From an uncultured Lachnospiraceae bacterium (GTDB lineage: Bacteria > Bacillota > Clostridia > Lachnospirales > Lachnospiraceae): DNA of 64,000 nucleotides. Made by a program: the position numbers and the translations under genes. The stretch is taken from positions 186,001-250,000 of the forward strand of contig CAKRSV010000005.1 in NCBI GenBank assembly GCA_934401915.1. The letters are read 5' to 3'. The notes under the pieces were generated by a model. That model searched no databases, was not told where the DNA came from, and was given only the letters and a program-made list of their open reading frames with translations. Below, piece by piece: positions 25,816 to 34,907 of this stretch (position 1 is its first letter; the number at the start of each line of letters is the position of its first letter).

Positions 25816-26871
25816 TTACAGCACCTTCTGCTGCATACCATCCGGATCCTGTGCAAACTGGATCGCCATGTCCCGGTCGATCTTTCCGGAATAAAAGAGC
25901 TGCACGATCGCATCGTCCATCGTGATCATTCCCAGCTTCCGGTTCGTCTGCATGACGCTCGCAAGCTGATGGGATTTTCCTTCTCGGATCAGATTCCGCA
26001 CCGCATGGTTCGCGTGCATTACTTCAAAAGCCGCCACACGCCCGGTTCCGTCCGCCGTCGGGATCAGCTGCTGTGAGATGACCGCCTCCAGAACGTTTGC
26101 AAACTGGACGCGGATCTGCTGCTGCTGATGCGGCGGAAAAACGTCGATGACACGGTCTACCGTGCTCGCCGCTCCGATCGTATGCAGGGTAGAAAGCACC
26201 AGATGTCCTGTCTCTGCTGCCGTGATAGCTACGCTGATCGTCTCAAAATCTCTCATCTCGCCGACCAGAATAACATCCGGGTCTTCACGCAATGCAGCGC
26301 GGAGCGCGTTTGCATAGCTCTGGGAATCGATCCCCATCTCTCTCTGGTTTACCATCGACATCTTATGCTGATGCAGATACTCGATCGGATCCTCCAGCGT
26401 GATGACGTGCGCATCCCGGTTGTTGTTGATCTTATCGATGATCGCCGCCAGCGTCGTGGACTTTCCGCTTCCGGTCGGTCCTGTGACGAGGATCAGTCCT
26501 CTTTTTCTCTCATACAGGTTGATCACGGATTCCGGCACGCCCAGCACCTCCGGCGAGGGAACCTGGGTTCCTACCAGTCGCAGCGCAAGCGCCACCGATC
26601 CTCTCTGTTTATAGACATTGACACGGTAACGTCCAAGCTCGGGAATCGAAAAAGACATATCGTACTCTCCGCGCTCGTCAAACCGCTCCCTCTGCACATC
26701 GTTCATGATCGCATAGGCGATCTCTACCGTATCCGCCGGCATCAGCTTCGGATACTCCATCGTGATCAGGTTTCCGTTGACACGCATCTTGGGCGGTATT
26801 CCTACGGTAATATGTACATCAGAGGCCCCTGCCTTGTGGGCAGTCCTCATAATTTCCTCTATCGACGGCAT
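25816..26871 (-). CDS. pilT: Type IV pilus retraction ATPase PilT
   Basis: 351 residues. N-terminal PAS-like domain (1-100), then the ATPase core with Walker A G-P-T-G-S-G-K-S (131-138), Asp box E-D-P-I-E, Walker B V-I-L-V-G-E-M-R-D, His box, and the PilT-specific C-terminal A-V-R-N-L-I-R-E-G-K motif. The tetracysteine site of PilB is absent, as expected. PilT depolymerises pili, driving twitching and DNA uptake. It is 16 kb from the rest of the pilus genes, last in a unit with HD-GYP-like and sigK-like genes, and 220 bp before comM. Confidence 0.95.
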   Translation of the reverse strand: MPSIEEIMRTAHKAGASDVHITVGIPPKMRVNGNLITMEYPKLMPADTVEIAYAIMNDVQRERFDERGEYDMSFSIPELGRYRVNVYKQRGSVALALRLVGTQVPSPEVLGVPESVINLYERKRGLILVTGPTGSGKSTTLAAIIDKINNNRDAHVITLEDPIEYLHQHKMSMVNQREMGIDSQSYANALRAALREDPDVILVGEMRDFETISVAITAAETGHLVLSTLHTIGAASTVDRVIDVFPPHQQQQIRVQFANVLEAVISQQLIPTADGTGRVAAFEVMHANHAVRNLIREGKSHQLASVMQTNRKLGMITMDDAIVQLFYSGKIDRDMAIQFAQDPDGMQQKVL

Positions 26872-26886
26872 TGCTTTCCCCCTCTG

Positions 26887-28023
26887 CTACGCTTCCTTTG
26901 GCACTTCCACGAATGTCGGCTCCTCCACCTGGAATCCCTGTCGTCTCAGCAGATCCACATTCATCACGTGCCGGTTGTCCATCGTTTTCATAATATCCCT
27001 GATCTCCAGATCTCCATAGACATCTTCATTGGAAAGATCAATGATGCTGTTATCGTTGAACATCAATATCATCGGCTTCAGGATATTCTCTGTATTCTCT
27101 GTCAGGATCAGCGCCTTCTCGCCGGTATTGAGCTCCACGCTCACGCCGGGCGTCAGAATATTGATGGAACGGATCAGCGCCTTTACTGCCGTCCGGTCAT
27201 ACGCCTTGGGATGCTCTGTCAGATAGCGCAGCGCGGCAACCTCGGATACCGGTCCGGTGCCGATCTGCACCGCCGTCATCGTATCAAAAGTCTCTGCAAC
27301 CGCCAGCACCTTGGCTCCGATGACCATTTTCATCGCTGAGATATCTTCCCCTGTCTCCGCACTCTCCACGGCTTTCTGTGCCTGCGCACAGATCCTGCGG
27401 ATGTTCGGTGTGGTCGGAAATACCATGTCGATCAGATTGTAGCCTTCCAGCTCCACAGCTCTCAGCTCTGCCATCTCTTCTTTTGTCAGGATTTCCTTTT
27501 CCCGGATCGAATCGGACACGGTCAGCTTTCCGATGTCGTGGATCAGCGCCGCCTCGATCGTCTCGAGCTGCTCATCCACCATCACATTCATTACGTGGGT
27601 CATCATCGCACACAGGATCGCCACGTTCAGGGAATGCTTGAAATGATAGTCCTCTCTGCTGCGCAGGTTCTGGACGAAATTGATCTTTTTCTCCAGATGA
27701 CCGTAGTTCCGGATGACATCCGATGAGATGATCTGCATCCGGTTTGTTCGCCTGGTCTGAACGATCTTTTCCAGCTCCTCCTGCAAAGAGTATACGCACA
27801 TCGTCTGGAACCGTTCAAACTCGATATCCTCCTCTGTCATCGGAGGTACAGGCTCTGCCGGTTCCAGGATAAAGATGCCGATCAGCCCGAAATTTTTAAT
27901 GCTCTCGATGCCCTGCGTGGTCAGCTTTGAGCTTCTCTCGTAGAGCAGTACCCCGTTTTTGTTGTAAATAGGCCTTGCAAGCCGCATACCAATTTTTAAG
28001 TCTTCCCTCTTTACAAACAACAT
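26887..28023 (-). CDS. HD-domain protein, HD-GYP-like with degenerate GYP motif
   Basis: 378 residues from the ATG at 28023, which has GGGGAGG 8 nt upstream; a GTG at 28059 overlapping the sigK stop is an alternative. The N-terminal ~100 residues (R-E-D-L-K-I-G-M-R-L-A-R-P-I-Y) match the domain usually preceding HD-GYP proteins. The HD core is present: H-S-L-N-V-A at the start of the domain and H-D-I-G-K. The expected H-H-E-x-x-D-G-x-G-Y-P segment is absent; A-I-C-A-Q-A-Q-K-A-V-E-S stands there. It may be a phosphodiesterase of altered specificity or a binding-only receptor. Context with pilT suggests a role in pilus control. Confidence 0.82.
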   Translation of the reverse strand: MLFVKREDLKIGMRLARPIYNKNGVLLYERSSKLTTQGIESIKNFGLIGIFILEPAEPVPPMTEEDIEFERFQTMCVYSLQEELEKIVQTRRTNRMQIISSDVIRNYGHLEKKINFVQNLRSREDYHFKHSLNVAILCAMMTHVMNVMVDEQLETIEAALIHDIGKLTVSDSIREKEILTKEEMAELRAVELEGYNLIDMVFPTTPNIRRICAQAQKAVESAETGEDISAMKMVIGAKVLAVAETFDTMTAVQIGTGPVSEVAALRYLTEHPKAYDRTAVKALIRSINILTPGVSVELNTGEKALILTENTENILKPMILMFNDNSIIDLSNEDVYGDLEIRDIMKTMDNRHVMNVDLLRRQGFQVEEPTFVEVPKEA

Positions 28024-28055
28024 TCTTCTGTTCCTCCCCATACCCTTTCGGTTTC

Positions 28056-28691
28056 TCACATTGTCTCATAGCCGGCTTTCAGTTTCTCCAGCGCTCTCTT
28101 TTCGATCCTGGAAACGTAGCTTCTGGATATCCCCATCATCCTGCCGATCTCCCGCTGCGTAACCTCTCTGCCGCTCTGCAGGCCGTAGCGGAGCATGATG
28201 ATCTGTTTCTCCCGGTCGGTCAGCCTTTCCTCGATCAGCTCCGGCAGCCTTCCTATCCGGCATTTCGTCTCCATCCGCTCAACAATATCTGTCTGCTCCT
28301 GCTCGATCACATCCAGCAGACTGATCTCGTTTCCTTCCTTGTCGGTTCCGATGGGATCGTACAGCGACACCTCCCGGGACGTCTTTTTCTTCGCCCGCAG
28401 AAGCATCAGCAGTTCATTGTCGATACAGCGCGACGCGTAGGTACTCAGTTTCCCCTTGCCTGCGTCAAAGGAACCGATCGCCTTGATCAGTCCGATCGTG
28501 CCTATCGAGATCAGATCCTCCATATCCTCATCTACATTCTGGTACTTCTTCGCTATATGTGCGACCAGTCTGAGATTGTGCTCGATCAGCATATCCCTCG
28601 CCTTCTGACGGACTGCCTCATCTCCGTTCTCAAGCTGATCCAGATATATGGCTTCTTCCTTCGCCGATAGTGGTTGCTTAAATGTTTTCAA
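28056..28691 (-). CDS. sigK: SigK-like sporulation sigma factor without pro-sequence
   Basis: 211 residues of the sigma-70 family. Region 2 has [12 protein letters not shown] and [13 protein letters not shown]; region 4 ends [12 protein letters not shown]. The middle matches Bacillus SigK closely ([21 protein letters not shown]). The protein begins M-K-T-F-K-Q-P-L-S, where the mature form of Bacillus SigK starts, so the membrane-tethering pro-peptide is missing. It is not interrupted by an element. It is followed by the HD-GYP-like gene and pilT and has a vegetative-looking promoter. Confidence 0.88.
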   Translation of the reverse strand: MKTFKQPLSAKEEAIYLDQLENGDEAVRQKARDMLIEHNLRLVAHIAKKYQNVDEDMEDLISIGTIGLIKAIGSFDAGKGKLSTYASRCIDNELLMLLRAKKKTSREVSLYDPIGTDKEGNEISLLDVIEQEQTDIVERMETKCRIGRLPELIEERLTDREKQIIMLRYGLQSGREVTQREIGRMMGISRSYVSRIEKRALEKLKAGYETM

Positions 28692-28828
28692 AAGAAGCCC
28701 CCAAAGTCCATTTACTCTATTCTATGAACTATGGAGAATTGAAGTGCCTTTCCACCTCCGAACATTTTTTATCCGGGGCGGAAAACGTCATTTTGACAAA
28801 ATGACCAGAGCCTAAGCCCTTTCCTTCC

Positions 28829-28857
28829 ATTATACAAACAGCGTATGTAAAATTCAA
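28829..28857 (-). promoter_or_regulatory. Promoter of sigK-HD-pilT unit
   Basis: Minus strand TTGAAT, 17-bp spacer, TATAAT (a full consensus -10). A leader of about 130 nt separates it from the sigK-like ATG. Apart from this and the adjacent hairpin I see nothing in 28692-28972. Confidence 0.65.
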
Positions 28858-28858
28858 C

Positions 28859-28887
28859 CAAAAACCTCATTATAATTGCGGTTTTTG
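28859..28887 (-). terminator. Terminator downstream of hemW
   Basis: CAAAAACC / GGTTTTTG arms with a 13-nt AT-rich loop, about 85 nt after the hemW stop and just before the next promoter. Confidence 0.55.
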
Positions 28888-28972
28888 TAACAATTCAGCC
28901 AAAAATCCAGGAAACCGTCTGCTACACAGTTTTATTTCATTTATGGACACTCCGCTCATACGATGATTTTCT

Positions 28973-30106
28973 TTAATCGAACAGAAAATCCGCCATAACA
29001 TAGTTGCTCACATCCACGCCCTTTTGGGTGAGGTACACCCGTCCGTCCTTCTGCAAAAGAAGTCCCTGCCCGACAAACCGGTCTATGACGTCCCCGTAGA
29101 CGTCCCGTATCGTTTTTCCAAACTGCTGATAAAACGTTTCCTCACGCACCCCTTCCGTGAGCCGCAGTCCCAGAAACATGAACTCTTCCATCTGCTCCTG
29201 CTCCGTCAGCGCCTGCCCCTCGGGAAAGCCGCTTCTGCCCGCGCACACCCGATACGCTTCTTTTTCCGCCGGATTGCTCCACCGCACATTCTCCACCATG
29301 GACGCAGCCCCCAGACCGACGCCAAGATAATTGCCTCTCTGCCAGTACACCTTGTTGTGCCGGCACTCCCTGCCTTCTTTCGCATAGTTGGAGATCTCGT
29401 AGCGGTGATAACCGTACTCCGCAAGGTACTGCTGCGTGAGCAGATACATTCCGCGCTCCTCTTCCTCTGTCGGAAAGACATAGTCCTCCCGGTGCTCGCA
29501 CAGCCAGGTTCCTTCCTCCAGGATCAGGCTGTACGCCGATATATGCTCCGGCGAAAGCGCTGTCACCCTGCGCAGCGTCTCCCGATAGGAGGCAGTGTCC
29601 TGCCCGGGCAGAGCCGCCATCAGATCTATGTTGATGTTGTCAAAGCCTGCCGCTCTCGCCGCCTCATACGTGTGCAGAAACTGATCATAGGTGTGGATCC
29701 TTCCGATCCGGCGAAGCTCCTCGTCCGACGCCGACTGCAGGCCGATGCTGAGCCGGTTGATCCCCGCTTCCCGGTAGCCGCGGATACTGTCTGCCGAAGC
29801 CGTCCCGGGATTCATCTCCATCGTGATCTCCGCATCCTGCGAGAGCGCATAGCACTGTCTGATCTCATCCATCAGCCCCTGCATCTGCTCCGGCTCGAGC
29901 AGCGACGGCGTTCCCCCGCCGAAAAAGACCGTCTTTACCGTGTAGTCCCTGCACGCCTCTGCGCGCGCTCTCAGCTCCTGTTTTAGCAGGTTTACATAAC
30001 TTTCTATTTCCTGCCTCTTTTTTCCCACAGGAAAAGACAGGAAGTCGCAGTAGAGGCACTTCCTGACACAAAAGGGAATGTGAACATAAAGGCTTAGCTC
30101 TCTCAT
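28973..30106 (-). CDS. hemW: HemW-like radical SAM protein (heme chaperone)
   Basis: 377 residues from the ATG at 30106 (AGGA 7 nt upstream); a TTG two codons earlier is possible. The radical-SAM cluster motif is C-V-R-K-C-L-Y-C with the Phe-x-Cys-Asp-Phe that follows in HemW. G-G-G-T-P-S and E-M-N-P-G-T-A complete the SAM site, and a HemN_C domain ends the protein. HemW members carry heme to respiratory or other heme proteins rather than oxidising coproporphyrinogen. Located right after lepA, the conserved Firmicutes order. Confidence 0.92.
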   Translation of the reverse strand: MRELSLYVHIPFCVRKCLYCDFLSFPVGKKRQEIESYVNLLKQELRARAEACRDYTVKTVFFGGGTPSLLEPEQMQGLMDEIRQCYALSQDAEITMEMNPGTASADSIRGYREAGINRLSIGLQSASDEELRRIGRIHTYDQFLHTYEAARAAGFDNINIDLMAALPGQDTASYRETLRRVTALSPEHISAYSLILEEGTWLCEHREDYVFPTEEEERGMYLLTQQYLAEYGYHRYEISNYAKEGRECRHNKVYWQRGNYLGVGLGAASMVENVRWSNPAEKEAYRVCAGRSGFPEGQALTEQEQMEEFMFLGLRLTEGVREETFYQQFGKTIRDVYGDVIDRFVGQGLLLQKDGRVYLTQKGVDVSNYVMADFLFD

Positions 30107-30131
30107 CTGCAATTCCTGCCTTTTCTATCTT

Positions 30132-31946
30132 CTACTTATCATCTAATTTCAATACGCTCATAAATGCGCTCTGCGGCACTTCCACGTTTCCTACCTGGCG
30201 CATCCGCTTCTTTCCTTCCTTCTGCTTCTCCAGAAGTTTCTTCTTACGGGTGATATCGCCGCCGTAACACTTGGCGAGCACATCCTTCCGCAGCGCCTTG
30301 ATCGTCTCTCTGGCGATCACCTTGCCGCCGACCGCCGCCTGGATCGGGATCTCGAACAGATGGCGCGGGATCTCCTCTTTCAGCTTCTCGCACATCTTTC
30401 TGCCGCGCTCGTAAGCGCTGTCCGCATGCACGATGAAGGAGAGCGCGTCCACCTCGTCATGGTTGATCAGGATGTCCAGCTTCACCAGCTTCGACTGCTC
30501 GTAGCCCTTAAGCTCATAGTCAAACGACGCATAGCCCCTCGAGCGGGATTTGAGCGCGTCGAAGAAATCGTAAATGATCTCGTTCAGCGGCAGATCATAC
30601 TTGAGCAGCGCCCTGCTCGCCTCGATGTACTCTGTGCTGACATATCTTCCGCGGCGTTCCTGGCAGAGCTGCATGATCGGCCCGATAAACTCTGTCGTGA
30701 CCATGATCTCGGCGCTCACCACCGGCTCTTCCATATAGTCGATCTCGGAGGGATCCGGCAGGTTGGACGGGTTCGTCAGCTCGATCATCTCTCCGTTTGT
30801 CTTATGTACACGGTAGATAACGCTGGGCGCAGTCGTCACCAGATCCAGATTGTACTCTCTTTCCAGCCGCTCCTGGATGATCTCCAGATGCAATAATCCG
30901 AGGAATCCGCACCGGAAACCAAAACCGAGCGCGATCGAAGTCTCCGGCTCATAGTTGAGCGAAGCGTCGTTGAGCTGCAGCTTCTCGAGTGCGTCCCGCA
31001 GATCCGGGTATTTCGCGCCGTCTGCCGGGTACATTCCGCAGTACACCATGGAATTGACCTTTTTATAACCGGGCAACGGCTTTTCGCAGGGATTATTTAC
31101 ATCCGTCACGGTATCGCCGACCGCCGTATCCTTCACATTCTTGATGGAGGCAGTCAGATAGCCTACCATGCCCGCCGAAAGCTCCTCGCACGGAATGAAC
31201 TGTCCCGGGCCGAAATAGCCGACCTCCACGACCTCCGCCGTGGCTCCTGTCGCCATCATCTTGATGGTTGTCCCCTTGCGGACCCTTCCTTCCATGATCC
31301 GACAAAAGACAATCACGCCCTTGTAGGAATCGTAGACGGAGTCAAAGATAAGCGCCTGCAACGGGTTGTCCGGGTTTCCTCCGGGCGCCGGGATCTTCTC
31401 GACGATCGCCTCCAGCACCTCCTCGATCCCGATCCCGTTCTTGGCGGAGATCAGCGGCGCATCCTGTGCCTCGATGCCGATCACATCCTCGATCTCGTTC
31501 TTGACACGCTCAGGGTCAGCGCTCGGCAGATCGATCTTGTTGATGACCGGAAAGACATCCAGATCGTGATCCAGCGCCAGATAGACATTGGCGAGCGTCT
31601 GCGCCTCGATCCCCTGCGCTGCGTCCACGACAAGGATCGCCCCGTCGCAGGCCGCCAGACTGCGGCTCACCTCATAATTAAAATCTACGTGCCCCGGTGT
31701 GTCGATCAGGTTGAAGATATACTCTTTTCCATCCTTCGCGTGGTAGATGATGCGGACGGTCTGCGCCTTGATCGTGATGCCGCGCTCCCGCTCCAGGTCC
31801 ATGTTGTCAAGAACCTGCGCCTGCATCTCCCTGCTGGTCAAAAGACCTGTTTTCTCTATGATACGATCTGCCAGTGTGGACTTACCGTGATCGATATGCG
31901 CCACAATGCAGAAATTTCTGATCCTGCTCTGATCTATGGATTCCAT
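30132..31946 (-). CDS. lepA: Elongation factor 4 (LepA)
   Basis: 604 residues, full length. GTPase motifs: G1 [10 protein letters not shown]3 D-T-P-G-H-V-D-F, G4 N-K-I-D-L-P. The LepA-specific C-terminal domain is complete ([22 protein letters not shown]). LepA is a ribosome-associated GTPase that back-translocates or remodels stalled ribosomes. GAGGAGG stands 5 nt before the ATG. Confidence 0.97.
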   Translation of the reverse strand: MESIDQSRIRNFCIVAHIDHGKSTLADRIIEKTGLLTSREMQAQVLDNMDLERERGITIKAQTVRIIYHAKDGKEYIFNLIDTPGHVDFNYEVSRSLAACDGAILVVDAAQGIEAQTLANVYLALDHDLDVFPVINKIDLPSADPERVKNEIEDVIGIEAQDAPLISAKNGIGIEEVLEAIVEKIPAPGGNPDNPLQALIFDSVYDSYKGVIVFCRIMEGRVRKGTTIKMMATGATAEVVEVGYFGPGQFIPCEELSAGMVGYLTASIKNVKDTAVGDTVTDVNNPCEKPLPGYKKVNSMVYCGMYPADGAKYPDLRDALEKLQLNDASLNYEPETSIALGFGFRCGFLGLLHLEIIQERLEREYNLDLVTTAPSVIYRVHKTNGEMIELTNPSNLPDPSEIDYMEEPVVSAEIMVTTEFIGPIMQLCQERRGRYVSTEYIEASRALLKYDLPLNEIIYDFFDALKSRSRGYASFDYELKGYEQSKLVKLDILINHDEVDALSFIVHADSAYERGRKMCEKLKEEIPRHLFEIPIQAAVGGKVIARETIKALRKDVLAKCYGGDITRKKKLLEKQKEGKKRMRQVGNVEVPQSAFMSVLKLDDK

Positions 31947-31993
31947 TGTTTCCTCCTCGCCGCCTGTCGCGGCCTGTGATATTTCGCTGTATC

Positions 31994-32022
31994 AGTATAA
32001 CAGAATCCGGCTTTCCTGTCCA
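31994..32022 (-). promoter_or_regulatory. Promoter of lepA-hemW
   Basis: Minus strand TGGACA, 17-bp spacer, TATACT, about 50 nt before the lepA start and just after the spoIIP stop, so lepA need not depend on sporulation transcription. Confidence 0.6.
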
Positions 32023-32032
32023 CAGCGGACGC

Positions 32033-33367
32033 TCACCGCACCGGCTCTTCGCCGCTGAGCACCAGATGCAGGATATGCGCCAGCGGTTCGCAGGCATTGC
32101 GGATCTCCTCCACCGTATTGTTCTGCGCCCCCAGCTCGATCAGAAGAGTCTTTGGACACAGGTGCATATTGTAGCGGTAGGCTTTCAGATAGATCCTCCT
32201 GGCGATCCCGGGGTAATACTCGTTGCTCGCCACCTGCATCTGGAAGGAAAATGCCAGATTTTGCGAAAGATACGGATTCTCGAGGTAGTCGATCTTCCCC
32301 TTTCTGGTCTGGCTCATCCCGTTGAAAAACATGAACTGCGCCGTCGGTCTTCCCTGCAGATCCACCACCAGCCTTCTGTCCTCCGGCATCTCGTCGCGGT
32401 GCAGGTCGATCACCACCTCGATCGACGGATTCTGTGCAAGCAGCTCCTCCATTGCCGGCAGGGATTCGCTGTACGCATAGTCCCGTTCCTCGTCGTAGCA
32501 GGCGGTATGGTGCATGACGCGGTAGCCGTACTTTTCCTGTAAAAGCCGTGCAAGATAGTCTCCGATCCCGACGATCGTGGTCGATTCATCCCCCGGAACC
32601 GAGTCGATGAAGCTCTCCTTTGAATGGGTATGGTAGATCAGGATCTGCGGCTCCTCCCCGCCCCCGGAAAGGCGCATATCCTGCGAAAGGAGCTGCTCTA
32701 ACTGTATGTACTGCGGATCGGCTACGGTCGTTGCGTCCACGGCGTAAAACGCCTTGATGAGGTCGCTCTGCTCCATCAGGCTTTCCCATGGATACTGGTA
32801 TGCCCGCACAGCTGCCGGGACAAAGCCTGCCTCCGGCTCGACCTGCGTCTCTTCCTTGTCCATCTCCGGCTCTGTCTCAGCCGCACGCTCTTCCTTCCCA
32901 TCCTCTGCCGCCGCCCGGTTCTCCATGTACAGGCCGTTCTCCTTTTCAAACGCCTCCTCCATCTGGCTCTCCAGATGCAGCGCGTCATCGCCGTAAGCCA
33001 GCTCATCCTGCGCGATGTTCTTCCTCTCCTCGTCCGTTCCCTCCAGCAGCAGAAGCTGTTCGTAGTCGCTCTCCGCATAGGCTTTCTCCGTATCCTGCGC
33101 GTTCAAAAGCAGACCGGAGAACACCGGGTAGGGCTGCATCAGAAAAGCCGTCCACTTCTTTCCGCCCACGCCGCTCTGATCCGCATCCTGACGCGCCGCC
33201 ACCCCGGGCAGATACAACTCGAGCGTTCCTCTGCCGATGAGCTTCGCCACGATCCCGGTCTTCTCTTCCTTCTGCTCCGCCCTGCCAAGCTCTGCCAGAA
33301 AAGCCGCCACAGTTCCCGCCAGCAGCACCGCTATGATAAATTTGATAATGATTCGCTTCCTGTCCAT
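32033..33367 (-). CDS. spoIIP: Stage II sporulation protein P (amidase/endopeptidase)
   Basis: 444 residues. One N-terminal membrane anchor (about 8-28), a charged middle region rich in Glu (about 110-175), and a C-terminal amidase domain with I-L-I-Y-H-T-H-S-K-E-S-F and V-V-I-D-L-H-R-D-E, the zinc and catalytic motifs of SpoIIP. With SpoIID and SpoIIM it degrades septal peptidoglycan during engulfment of the forespore. No good ribosome site is seen before the ATG. It follows gpr, as in Bacillus and most clostridia. Confidence 0.93.
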   Translation of the reverse strand: MDRKRIIIKFIIAVLLAGTVAAFLAELGRAEQKEEKTGIVAKLIGRGTLELYLPGVAARQDADQSGVGGKKWTAFLMQPYPVFSGLLLNAQDTEKAYAESDYEQLLLLEGTDEERKNIAQDELAYGDDALHLESQMEEAFEKENGLYMENRAAAEDGKEERAAETEPEMDKEETQVEPEAGFVPAAVRAYQYPWESLMEQSDLIKAFYAVDATTVADPQYIQLEQLLSQDMRLSGGGEEPQILIYHTHSKESFIDSVPGDESTTIVGIGDYLARLLQEKYGYRVMHHTACYDEERDYAYSESLPAMEELLAQNPSIEVVIDLHRDEMPEDRRLVVDLQGRPTAQFMFFNGMSQTRKGKIDYLENPYLSQNLAFSFQMQVASNEYYPGIARRIYLKAYRYNMHLCPKTLLIELGAQNNTVEEIRNACEPLAHILHLVLSGEEPVR

Positions 33368-33426
33368 ATAATAACATTATATGCAATGCCATGCCGTCCT
33401 TAGTACGCCGGAGAAGTCCACGCCGG

Positions 33427-34293
33427 CTACATCTGCAATGCCAGGTTGATCGCGTCGCACAGGATATGGCTGATCTGCTGGATCTGGAGATCCACATCCT
33501 TTGTCGTCACATACATATTGTTCAGTTCCTGCAGCGCAACCGGTCGTTCTCCCATCGCATCGCCTACGATCGTCGCCGCGTCCACGACGGTCGGCACTCC
33601 CAGCGCAAGCACCGGCACCTGCAGGCTCTCCTGCGTGATGGCATTCCGGTGGTTGCCAACGCCCGAGCCCGGATGGATCCCGGTGTTGGTGATCTGGATC
33701 GTGCGGTTCAGCCTCTTGGTCGAACGAGCCGCCAGCGCGTCGATCGCGATCACCAGATCCGGGGAGGTCTCCCCGATCACGCCCTTGATGATCTCCGCCG
33801 ATTCCATACCGGTCTTTGCCATGACGCCGGGCACCAGACTGCTGACCGTGTGCATCTTAGTACAGTTGTAAGCGACCTTGCCGTATTCTCTCACGATATG
33901 CCGGTTGACAAACAGGTTGTCGACCACGTTCGGCCCCAGCGAGTCCGCCGTCACCTCCCGGTTTCCGAGTCCCACCACCAGGATCGACTGCTCCTTCTCC
34001 GGCTCCGGCAGAAGATTCCGGATCTCCTCCGCCAGGATCTCCGAGATCTCCTGATGATAGTCCTCCTCCGGCTCCGTCATCGCCGGTGCCTCCAGCGTCA
34101 CGTACGTTCCCATAGGTTTGCCGAGTATGCGCGCCCCGTTCTTTGTATCCACGATCACCGTCGTCACATACACATTGCTGTCCTCATGGTATTTCTTTTC
34201 CACCCGGACTCCATGGATCTCCGACTCCTTTTCTCCGATGCTCTCTCTGGCTTCCAGAGCCAGGTCCGTCCTGACCGTTGACCAGCCGTCCAT
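33427..34293 (-). CDS. gpr: GPR germination endopeptidase
   Basis: 288 residues from the ATG at 34293, which has GGAGG 8 nt upstream; an ATG six codons earlier overlaps that site. The N-terminal pro-segment contains V-R-T-D-L-A-L-E-A-R-E, itself like the cleavage site in the small acid-soluble spore proteins that GPR degrades. The core has L-V-V-G-L-G-N-R-x-V-T-x-D-S-L-G-P and P-G-V-M-A-K-T-G-M-E. It acts at germination to release amino acids. Divergent from rpsT, 235 bp away; a hairpin at 34347-34371 lies in the gap. Confidence 0.94.
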   Translation of the reverse strand: MDGWSTVRTDLALEARESIGEKESEIHGVRVEKKYHEDSNVYVTTVIVDTKNGARILGKPMGTYVTLEAPAMTEPEEDYHQEISEILAEEIRNLLPEPEKEQSILVVGLGNREVTADSLGPNVVDNLFVNRHIVREYGKVAYNCTKMHTVSSLVPGVMAKTGMESAEIIKGVIGETSPDLVIAIDALAARSTKRLNRTIQITNTGIHPGSGVGNHRNAITQESLQVPVLALGVPTVVDAATIVGDAMGERPVALQELNNMYVTTKDVDLQIQQISHILCDAINLALQM

Positions 34294-34412
34294 ATCTGTC
34301 TCCTCCTGCATTTTATCTCTATATCTATATGCACTTCTCAGTCCCTGCGTTCCTCACGTAGCAAGGAACGCGCCGTACCTTTACTTTTTCCCAAAATTGT
34401 GCAAAATATGTA

Positions 34413-34441
34413 TTGACATCCATAAACTCATAATCTACAAT
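34413..34441 (+). promoter_or_regulatory. Strong promoter of rpsT
   Basis: TTGACA, 17-bp spacer and TACAAT. The transcript would have a leader of about 80 nt before the rpsT ATG. Confidence 0.8.
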
Positions 34442-34527
34442 AATATGCGTGTGTTTCCATTAAGACGTCCGTGTCCGGCTTTAATGAGACATGCTCCAAA
34501 TACTTAACTTGAGATGGAGGTGTAATC

Positions 34528-34791
34528 ATGGCTAACATTAAATCTGCAAAGAAGAGAATCTTAGTAAACAAGACTAAGGCTGACAGAAACAAAGCGATCA
34601 AGTCCGGTGTTAAGACTGCTGTCAAGAAGGTTCTCGCTGCTGTTGAAGCAAACGATAAGGAAGCTGCACAGAGCGCACTGCTCGCTGCTACATCCACGAT
34701 CGATAAGGCTACCAAAAAGGGTATTTACCACAAGAACACAGCAGCCAGAAAAGTTTCCCGTCTTACAGTAGCTGTAAACAAAATGGCATAA
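34528..34791 (+). CDS. rpsT: 30S ribosomal protein S20
   Basis: 87 residues, Lys/Ala-rich and all-helical, beginning M-A-N-I-K-S-A-K-K-R-I and ending V-S-R-L-T-V-A-V-N-K-M-A, typical S20. GGAGGTG lies 6 nt before the ATG. Codon use is strongly biased toward frequently used codons, as for other ribosomal proteins. S20 is a primary binder of 16S rRNA. Divergent from gpr, convergent with the TPM gene. Confidence 0.97.
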   Translation: MANIKSAKKRILVNKTKADRNKAIKSGVKTAVKKVLAAVEANDKEAAQSALLAATSTIDKATKKGIYHKNTAARKVSRLTVAVNKMA

Positions 34792-34825
34792 GAAAGACAT
34801 AGAAGCATGCGTCGCAGGACGCATT

Positions 34826-34863
34826 AAAAAAACAACCCATACCGTCATGTGGGTTGTTTTTTT
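34826..34863 (+). terminator. Bidirectional terminator after rpsT
   Basis: AAAAAAACAACCCA / TGGGTTGTTTTTTT arms (14 bp) with a 10-nt loop give A- and T-tracts on both sides, so it can stop both rpsT and the converging TPM-domain gene. Confidence 0.9.
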
Positions 34864-34907
34864 ATGTTCAAAATCTGATTTCAGAACGCAGGGTCACAGC
34901 TGTGTCT

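Noticed and set aside
26128..27339. 403-codon open frame opposite pilT and the HD gene
   Set aside because: Antisense shadow without start signals; both minus-strand genes are well supported.
34442..34527. Possible autoregulatory leader RNA of rpsT
   Set aside because: A leader of about 80 nt exists but I could not identify a conserved structure, so it is not listed as an RNA element.
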